Assembly (NCBI GenBank): GCA_002399265.1
Contig: DHDG01000060.1
Coordinates: 51,861-61,870 of the forward strand
DNA from: Firmicutes bacterium UBA4882
GTDB taxonomy: Bacteria > Bacillota > UBA4882
Direction of reading: 5' to 3'
Length of the DNA stretch: 10,010 nt
A program made the translations under genes and the position numbers. Of the stretch, positions 6,444 to 10,010 are shown piece by piece. Position 1 is the first letter of the stretch. Each line of letters starts with the position of its first letter. The notes under the pieces were generated by a model. That model saw nothing but the letters and a program-made list of their open reading frames with translations. It did not search any database and was not told the DNA's origin.

Positions 6444-6751
6444 CAAAGAGCCTCGCTTTCTTCCACCACTTTGCTCGGTGTGATCAGTTCTCTTAGCAGA
6501 GCGATCGCATCAGCGCTGCCGTTTACACTGATCTTGTAGTTGGTCCATTTGCCTTCCTGCCGGCTCTCCACAACGCCTGACTCAACCAAAACCTTCATAT
6601 GGTAGGAAAGCCCTGACTGTCTCACCCCTAACTGTTCCACCAAATCACAGGCACATTTTTCACCATCGCACAATAACTCCAGTATTTGCAGCCGTGTTTC
6701 GTCGCAAAAGGCCTTGAAGACTTTTGCGTGTTCTTTATAAATTGTTGCCAA
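6443..6751 (-). CDS. arsR: ArsR/SmtB-family metalloregulatory repressor
   Basis: This 102-residue winged-helix repressor releases DNA when it binds metal(loid). The helix before the HTH contains the family's thiol site, EKCACDLVEQLG. Numbered from TTG 6751, C33 and C35 form CxC, with C28 nearby and C16 in FCDETR. The recognition helix is about RQSGLSYHMKVL, and the wing is ESRQEGKWTNYKIS. I chose TTG 6751 because GAGGTGAT, a near-perfect Shine-Dalgarno, ends 6 nt before it. The longer frame starting at GTG 6763 would begin inside that sequence. The gene is first in the operon with the permease and thioredoxin-like genes, so it should repress all of them, itself included. As(III), Sb(III) or an organoarsenical are plausible inducers. 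Confidence 0.92.
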   Translation of the reverse strand: MATIYKEHAKVFKAFCDETRLQILELLCDGEKCACDLVEQLGVRQSGLSYHMKVLVESGVVESRQEGKWTNYKISVNGSADAIALLRELITPSKVVEESEAL

Positions 6752-6767
6752 ACTTGCTATCACCTCA

Positions 6768-6785
6768 TATCAAAAATAATTGATA
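6768..6785. promoter_or_regulatory. Candidate ArsR operator
   Basis: TATCAA (6768-6773) and TTGATA (6780-6785) form an inverted repeat with a 6-bp AT-rich spacer, close to the ATCAA-N6-TTGAT shape of many Firmicute ArsR sites. It lies just downstream of the expected transcription start (about +8 to +25) and before the Shine-Dalgarno, where a bound repressor would block elongation. A looser dyad overlaps the -35 box (6811-6832). Confidence 0.6.
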
Positions 6786-6799
6786 CTTAACACGTTCTC

Positions 6800-6828
6800 A
6801 GTATATGCGTCATATCAAATTTTGTCAA
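6800..6828 (-). promoter_or_regulatory. Sigma-A promoter of the arsR operon
   Basis: A perfect TTGACA (6828-6823) and TATACT (6805-6800) are separated by 17 bp. The expected start is near 6793, about 40 nt before the TTG start of arsR. A strong core promoter held down by a repressor is the usual ars arrangement. Confidence 0.8.
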
Positions 6829-6855
6829 TATGATAATAAGAAAAATGACAGAGGG

Positions 6856-6931
6856 GACACAAGGGGACGGTTCTTCTGTGCTATTCCAGACCTTAACGCC
6901 CGGCAGCACAGAAGAACCGTCCCCTTGTGTC
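6856..6931. repeat. REP-like palindrome, copy 2 (27-bp perfect arms)
   Basis: The arms 6856-6882 and 6905-6931 are perfect complements over 27 bp around a 22-nt loop. Both contain the core GGGACGGTTCTTCTGTG seen in copies 1 and 4, with outer ends GACACAAG/CTTGTGTC. It separates the 3' end of the AraC-type gene from the arsR promoter and could end the AraC-type transcript, although no U tract follows. No transposase gene is in the window. Confidence 0.9.
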
Positions 6932-6962
6932 ATTCAGAAGAGCCGGCCACTGTCCCTAGATA

Positions 6963-7904
6963 TTACCTGTGTCTTATTGGCAGTACATGTTTGATAAATT
7001 TATCAGGATCAAAATAGAAGTATGACACACGCCCGGCAGAATGATCCGGGACATAATCTGTGCCACTGTAATCAAAACTGTCAATGGCAGTCTGCAGTTT
7101 ATCACCAACTGATTCGCATTCCTGCTCATAATCAAAGCTACCATGCTCAAATACAATATACTCCGCTTCCGGAACACGCGCCACTAGCATCTGCTTGGGA
7201 AGCTCACCGTCATAATCGGCTGGCAAGCGCACCCCATATGCTTCCGCTGATTTTCCGTTTTCAAAGATCCGCCCCATAATCTGGCCACTGAACTTGCCAA
7301 TCACGTCGTCTTCCCCGTCCAGTTTACCCTTGATGCTATCCAACAGACCACAGATGGTGTCACAATCCATGTCGAGGATTACATCCTGTTTCTCCCAAAA
7401 ATCAAAGTATCCGTCGCTCTCATAATTCTTGATGTGCAGGAACTGGTGCGCAGGGATTGACACAAAATAGACTTTAATGTCCTTTGACGATTTCGCCATT
7501 CCAATCTCCCCCAAGCCTAATAAGTAACGGTCAAAGGTAATGAGTTTTGTACGGAGTACCACCGGTTTTGGCTTGGCCCGGTATGTACTTGGTGGAATGC
7601 CATAGGCGGCCTTAAACGACCGGCAAAACGCTTCATGGGAGGAGAACCCGTAATCCACGGCGATTTCAAGAATACTCCTTACTGTATCGCGCACGTCAAT
7701 CAGTGCGAAGGCAAGACGCCGCTTGCGCAGGTAATCCCGAAAACAAATCCCCGACAATTCTTTAAACTTGCGCGTCATGTAGAATTCGGAGTAACCATTT
7801 TCTTTTGCGATCGCACGCAGCGTAAGGCTGTCGTCGTCACGATTCGCTATACAGCGGTCGATGCCGTCCGCGATTTTTTGCACTTGCTGATGCCATTCGT
7901 ACAT
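6963..7904 (-). CDS. AraC-family regulator with GyrI-like effector-binding domain
   Basis: This protein has 313 residues. The AraC-type DNA-binding domain is N-terminal (about 5-108) with two HTHs: LTLRAIAKENGYSEFYMTRKFKEL, and a second ending in the family signature IAVDYGFSSHEAFCRSFKAAYGIPPSTYR. After a linker, about 120-313 look like the GyrI/Rob C-terminal ligand-binding domain (FVSIPAHQFLHIKNY near its start, then YIVFEHGSFDY). This Rob/BmrR-like layout usually senses small lipophilic compounds or drugs, and the ligand here is unknown. ATG 7904 lies 6 nt after GGAGGTG; the in-frame ATG 7910 and GTG 7913 sit within or against that Shine-Dalgarno. No target gene is adjacent in an obvious operon, and no strong promoter was found. 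Confidence 0.9.
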   Translation of the reverse strand: MYEWHQQVQKIADGIDRCIANRDDDSLTLRAIAKENGYSEFYMTRKFKELSGICFRDYLRKRRLAFALIDVRDTVRSILEIAVDYGFSSHEAFCRSFKAAYGIPPSTYRAKPKPVVLRTKLITFDRYLLGLGEIGMAKSSKDIKVYFVSIPAHQFLHIKNYESDGYFDFWEKQDVILDMDCDTICGLLDSIKGKLDGEDDVIGKFSGQIMGRIFENGKSAEAYGVRLPADYDGELPKQMLVARVPEAEYIVFEHGSFDYEQECESVGDKLQTAIDSFDYSGTDYVPDHSAGRVSYFYFDPDKFIKHVLPIRHR

Positions 7905-8002
7905 GCTCATCACCTCCCGTCCTGATTACATTTTAGACAATTCGGGGGACGTCTGTTTGACTTTAGTTGCGCAAGACGCAGGTGCACCAAGACCGCGGGA
8001 AA

Positions 8003-8086
8003 ACGCAGGGACGGTTCATCCGTCTCGCCCTATTCGAATCTCTTGTTTTGGGACGAGACGGATGAACCGTCCAACCGTCCCTGCGT
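8003..8086. repeat. REP-like palindrome, variant family, with 8-bp tandem duplication
   Basis: The left arm (8003-8027) is ACGCAGGGACGGTT followed by CATCCGTCTCG. The inner 19 bp (8009-8027) pair perfectly with 8054-8072 around a 26-nt loop. The right arm then repeats AACCGTCC in tandem (8065-8072 and 8073-8080) and continues CTGCGT. Without that duplication the arms would match over 25 bp. It shares GGGACGGTTC with copies 1, 2 and 4, but its inner part is different and still paired. It lies between the AraC-type gene and the end of the Crp/Fnr gene. Confidence 0.85.
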
Positions 8087-8125
8087 CTTCCTTGTCTCAA
8101 ATCCTAACGTGAGGTTGGTCTTTTT

Positions 8126-8794
8126 TCAACTCTCTTGTTCCAGCCTAAAACTATTTCTATGGTAATCAATCAACTTGTCTCGTTTCATGTGGGACAGTTC
8201 TCTTGAAAGTGCGCTACGCTCAACATTGAGGTAATCAGCCATTGCATTTCTGTTTATGGGAACAGAAAATGTGCGGCTTTTCTGTTCGTGAGATACTCGC
8301 TGAAGGTATGTCAGAATCTTATCCCGCACAGTGGGTTTTAGAAGACAATCAATGCGCTCATGCAATACAAGCCCCTTTTCGGCAACAATAGCAATGTAAT
8401 TCCGTAGCAATCTTTCGTGCTTTGGACAGCCCTTTGGACACCGTTCAATGATACGGTCATACGGGATACGCAAAACGGATACTTCATCCTGCGCCTGAAC
8501 CGATACCGGGCTTTTATGATCGGGGTTGGCCGCCAGCATGACCCCTATTTCGCTGCCCTTTTCAAGCAAGGTGATGATAATCAATCTATCCGCAGCATCC
8601 CACTTGATAGACTGACCACGCCCAGAAAGCATAATGCCAAAATCGTATACGTTTCGTCCTTCCTCAACAATAAAATCTCCTTTTACGTAATCAACGCGCT
8701 GGGCATGGATACAGTCGATAAGGCCGGGCATTTCAGCAGGCGGAATGCCCGAAAACAATTTTGTATGCACCAAATCCTCAATATATCCAATCAT
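8126..8794 (-). CDS. Crp/Fnr-family transcription regulator
   Basis: This 222-residue protein has a cyclic-nucleotide-binding-like beta-barrel at about 12-115, a dimerisation helix at about 125-150 and a Crp-type winged HTH at about 180-220 (NRNAMADYLNVERSALSREL, then DKLIDYHRNSFRL). The barrel lacks a clear cAMP phosphate-binding RxS pocket. No Fnr-type N-terminal four-Cys cluster is present. C119 and C123 (ERCPKGCPKHE) just before the dimer helix, with C28 and C150, might be a sensing site (inference). The ATG at 8794 follows AAGGTGA by 9 nt. The gene is divergent from the split permease, with a perfect 14-bp dyad between, so it probably controls those genes and itself. The signal (redox, NO, CO or other) is not known. 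Confidence 0.9.
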   Translation of the reverse strand: MIGYIEDLVHTKLFSGIPPAEMPGLIDCIHAQRVDYVKGDFIVEEGRNVYDFGIMLSGRGQSIKWDAADRLIIITLLEKGSEIGVMLAANPDHKSPVSVQAQDEVSVLRIPYDRIIERCPKGCPKHERLLRNYIAIVAEKGLVLHERIDCLLKPTVRDKILTYLQRVSHEQKSRTFSVPINRNAMADYLNVERSALSRELSHMKRDKLIDYHRNSFRLEQES

Positions 8795-8806
8795 ACCATG
8801 TCTTCA

Positions 8807-8838
8807 CCTTCGCCTAATAGTTCCTTCACCTAATAATT
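8807..8838. repeat. Tandem 16-bp imperfect repeat beside the operator
   Basis: CCTTCGCCTAATAGTT (8807-8822) is followed directly by CCTTCACCTAATAATT (8823-8838), with two mismatches. The second unit runs into the left arm of the 14-bp dyad. It forms the short 5' region of the Crp/Fnr gene and could have doubled a Shine-Dalgarno-like AAGGTGA on that strand. Confidence 0.7.
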
Positions 8839-8862
8839 TGTTGCACACGCAACAAATTATTA
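8831..8862. promoter_or_regulatory. Probable Crp/Fnr operator, perfect 14-bp inverted repeat
   Basis: TAATAATTTGTTGC (8831-8844) and its exact complement (8849-8862) flank ACAC. The core GTTGC-N4-GCAAC has the 5-4-5 geometry of Fnr-type sites (TTGAT-N4-ATCAA). The centre (8846.5) is about 41.5 bp before the transcription start expected from TATAAT at 8876-8881, a class II activator position. It is also 36 bp from the regulator's own ATG, which fits autoregulation. Confidence 0.8.
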
Positions 8863-8875
8863 CACCCAATCATAA

Positions 8876-8881
8876 TATAAT
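8876..8881 (+). promoter_or_regulatory. -10 box of the split-permease promoter, probably activator-dependent
   Basis: A consensus TATAAT stands alone; 17 bp upstream there is CAAATT, a poor -35. Lack of a -35 together with the dyad at about -41.5 suggests activation by the Crp/Fnr protein. The predicted start is about 8888, leaving a leader of about 65 nt with GGAGG at 8935-8939. Confidence 0.6.
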
Positions 8882-8952
8882 GGAGGCTATAAGACAAGCT
8901 TTTTGCTTCGTCACCCAGTCGAAAAATAACCGCTGGAGGACAGAATCAAAAA

Positions 8953-9441
8953 ATGAACGCTGCTTTTACCTATTCCCTTTATATCGTAGCTGCCGTTCTG
9001 CTTGGCATATCTTTTGTGAACGATAAAAAGAAAACCGCGCTATCGCTTAAAAGAGCATGGAAGATGTTCATAAACATGCTGCCTCAGTATGTAGCAATCC
9101 TATTGCTTGTCGGGTTGCTGCTAGTGGCTGTCACCCCTGGAACAATCCAGCGCGTCATAGGCACAGAAAGCGGCTTTTGGGGTATGCTGATAGCATCTTT
9201 GCTTGGCGCGATCACGTTAGTACCCGTAATCGTGGCTTTTCCCATTACTGCCGAGCTCTTGAAAAATGGCGCAGGGGTTACGCAAATAGCGATTTTCATT
9301 TCCACCCTTACAATGGTGGGCTTTGTTACCCTGCCAATGGAAATAAGGTATCTTGGAAAAAAGGTTGCCATACTACGGAATGTGCTTGCGTACCTGTTCG
9401 CCTTTGTCACAGCCTTTATAATCGGGGCGGTGTTGACATGA
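8953..9441 (+). CDS. Half-size UPF0718/ArsP-like permease, subunit 1
   Basis: This 162-residue membrane protein has about four or five hydrophobic segments. The central segment, LLGAITLVPVIVAFPITAEL (from about residue 83), aligns by eye with LLGTVTPFCSCSSIPLFIGF of the full-length permease in this window. It lacks both cysteines, so its cargo or mechanism probably differs. Families of paired small permeases of this kind occur in anaerobes, and their substrate is unknown to me. The start ATG has GGAGG 13 nt upstream, which is rather far; no better start is seen. It overlaps the next gene by ATGA, so the two halves should be made in equal amounts and probably form one heterodimeric carrier. 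It is likely activated by the divergent Crp/Fnr regulator. Confidence 0.85.
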   Translation: MNAAFTYSLYIVAAVLLGISFVNDKKKTALSLKRAWKMFINMLPQYVAILLLVGLLLVAVTPGTIQRVIGTESGFWGMLIASLLGAITLVPVIVAFPITAELLKNGAGVTQIAIFISTLTMVGFVTLPMEIRYLGKKVAILRNVLAYLFAFVTAFIIGAVLT

Positions 9442-9971
9442 AAATGCTGCTTAAGAGACAATGGTTTCTTTTGACGGTAATCGCTGTCAATTTAGTTATG
9501 CTGATATTCCAGCCGCAGGTAGAGTTAACCACCCTGCGCTTCGCGGGCAAGAACTTTCTCAATTTCTTATTCATGCTCACGCCGATTTTCGTTTGCGTCG
9601 GCCTTATGGACGTATGGATAGAACGAGATACCATGGTTAAGATAATGGGTGCAAAATCCGGCTTCAAAGGTGTGATTGTCGCGCTGCTGCTGGGCGTGGT
9701 GACAGCAGTTCCTCTGTACGCGTTGCTGCCGGTTGCCGGTGTGCTTCTTAAAAAAGGAAGTCGGATTTCAAGCGTATTGCTTTTCATATGTGCGAGCACA
9801 AGTATCCGTATTCCTCTGCTGCTATTTGAGATTTCCTCTTTAGACTGGCAGTTTACGTTTATGCGACTCATTCTGAATGTCTTTGTGGTTTTCGCGATCG
9901 CGTTTATTATTAAAAAACTGTTGTCGGAAACGGACGAAAAGGCGATTTACGAAAACTCGGATAAGCTATAA
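9438..9971 (+). CDS. Half-size UPF0718/ArsP-like permease, subunit 2
   Basis: This is a 177-residue membrane protein with about five hydrophobic segments. LLGVVTAVPLYALLPVAGVL followed by LKKGSRISSVLLF mirrors LLGAITLVPVIVAFPITAEL and LKNGAGVTQIAIF of subunit 1, so the two are related halves. VPLYALLPVAGVLL also recalls IPLYADTFGTISIAEALL in the second half of the full-length permease. Together the two halves total 339 residues, against 337 for that permease. ATG 9438 is set by the ATGA overlap with subunit 1; the open frame extends further upstream only as an out-of-frame shadow of subunit 1. The C-terminal tail is hydrophilic and charged (SETDEKAIYENSDKL). The substrate is unknown. Confidence 0.85.
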   Translation: MKMLLKRQWFLLTVIAVNLVMLIFQPQVELTTLRFAGKNFLNFLFMLTPIFVCVGLMDVWIERDTMVKIMGAKSGFKGVIVALLLGVVTAVPLYALLPVAGVLLKKGSRISSVLLFICASTSIRIPLLLFEISSLDWQFTFMRLILNVFVVFAIAFIIKKLLSETDEKAIYENSDKL

Positions 9972-9988
9972 CACAAATAACACAAATA
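9971..9988. repeat. Tandem 9-bp repeat ACACAAATA x2
   Basis: ACACAAATA occurs at 9971-9979 and 9980-9988, directly before the last REP-like arm. It probably belongs to the outer part of that palindrome (compare the ACACAAG outer end of copy 2). Confidence 0.6.
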
Positions 9989-10010
9989 GGGACGGTTCTT
10001 CTGTGTCATT
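9989..10010. repeat. REP-like palindrome, copy 4, left arm only (cut by window edge)
   Basis: GGGACGGTTCTTCTGTG followed by TCATT matches the core arm of copies 1 and 2. The other arm should lie past the window end. It lies 17 bp after the split-permease stop and may close that transcript. Confidence 0.75.

Noticed and set aside
8102..8125. Weak hairpin CTAAC/GTTGG followed by TCTTTTTTC on the plus strand
   Set aside because: Only five pairs including a G-T, and it would terminate plus-strand transcription where no plus-strand gene exists.
9057..9437. Upstream extension of the second half-permease frame
   Set aside because: It is out of frame with the clear subunit 1 gene, its translation is not membrane-like, and the ATGA overlap at 9438 gives a natural start.
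9084..9871. Minus-strand open frames opposite the split permease
   Set aside because: They are antisense to two genes with clear membrane-protein composition, and no start signals are present.
1..10010. CRISPR array, tRNA, rRNA or transposase gene
   Set aside because: No regularly spaced repeats, tRNA-like cloverleaf, rRNA sequence or transposase frame was found on either strand by eye.

Overview
The window looks like chromosomal DNA of an anaerobic, low-to-moderate-GC Firmicute of clostridial or Negativicute (Sporomusa-like) type. The evidence is strong Shine-Dalgarno sequences close to GGAGGTGAT, frequent TTG/GTG start codons, consensus sigma-A promoters with 17-bp spacers, a flavodiiron protein of the kind strict anaerobes use against O2 or NO, and several copies of a palindrome with the core GGGACGGTTCTTCTGTG. 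The species cannot be fixed from this sequence.

Layout. (1) 1-681 (-) is the N-terminal part of an FprA-type flavodiiron protein. Divergent from it is a two-gene unit (825-2047, +) encoding a coiled-coil protein with a J-like domain and a stand-alone HIRAN-domain protein. (2) 4748-2067 (-) is an operon with a strong promoter, an unusually long structured leader of about 430 nt that ends in a terminator-like hairpin, then an RsgA-type ribosome-assembly GTPase and an aminoglycoside-phosphotransferase-like kinase whose genes overlap by ATGA. (3) 6828-4858 (-) is a metalloid-type operon: promoter and operator, ArsR repressor, ArsP/UPF0718 permease with a CSC motif, a tiny cysteine-rich ORF that may be frameshifted, and a CxxC thioredoxin-like protein with a Cys-rich N-terminus. 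(4) 7904-6963 (-) is an AraC-family regulator with a GyrI-like effector domain. (5) 8794-8126 (-) is a Crp/Fnr-family regulator. It is divergent from 8953-9971 (+), two overlapping genes that each encode half of a permease related to the one in the ars-type operon. A perfect 14-bp inverted repeat lies between them, centred about 41.5 bp before the expected start of the permease transcript.

How they work together. Region 3 reads as a self-regulated metal(loid) response: ArsR senses, the permease exports, and the thiol proteins bind or reduce the substrate. Region 5 reads as a self-contained sensor and transporter unit in which the Crp/Fnr protein probably activates the split permease from a class II position. 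Region 2 may be a ribosome-stress or antibiotic-response operon controlled by attenuation; its leader is the most unusual element here. Four REP-like palindromes, one cut by the window edge, sit between these units.

All functions come from motifs and context read by eye; no database search was run.
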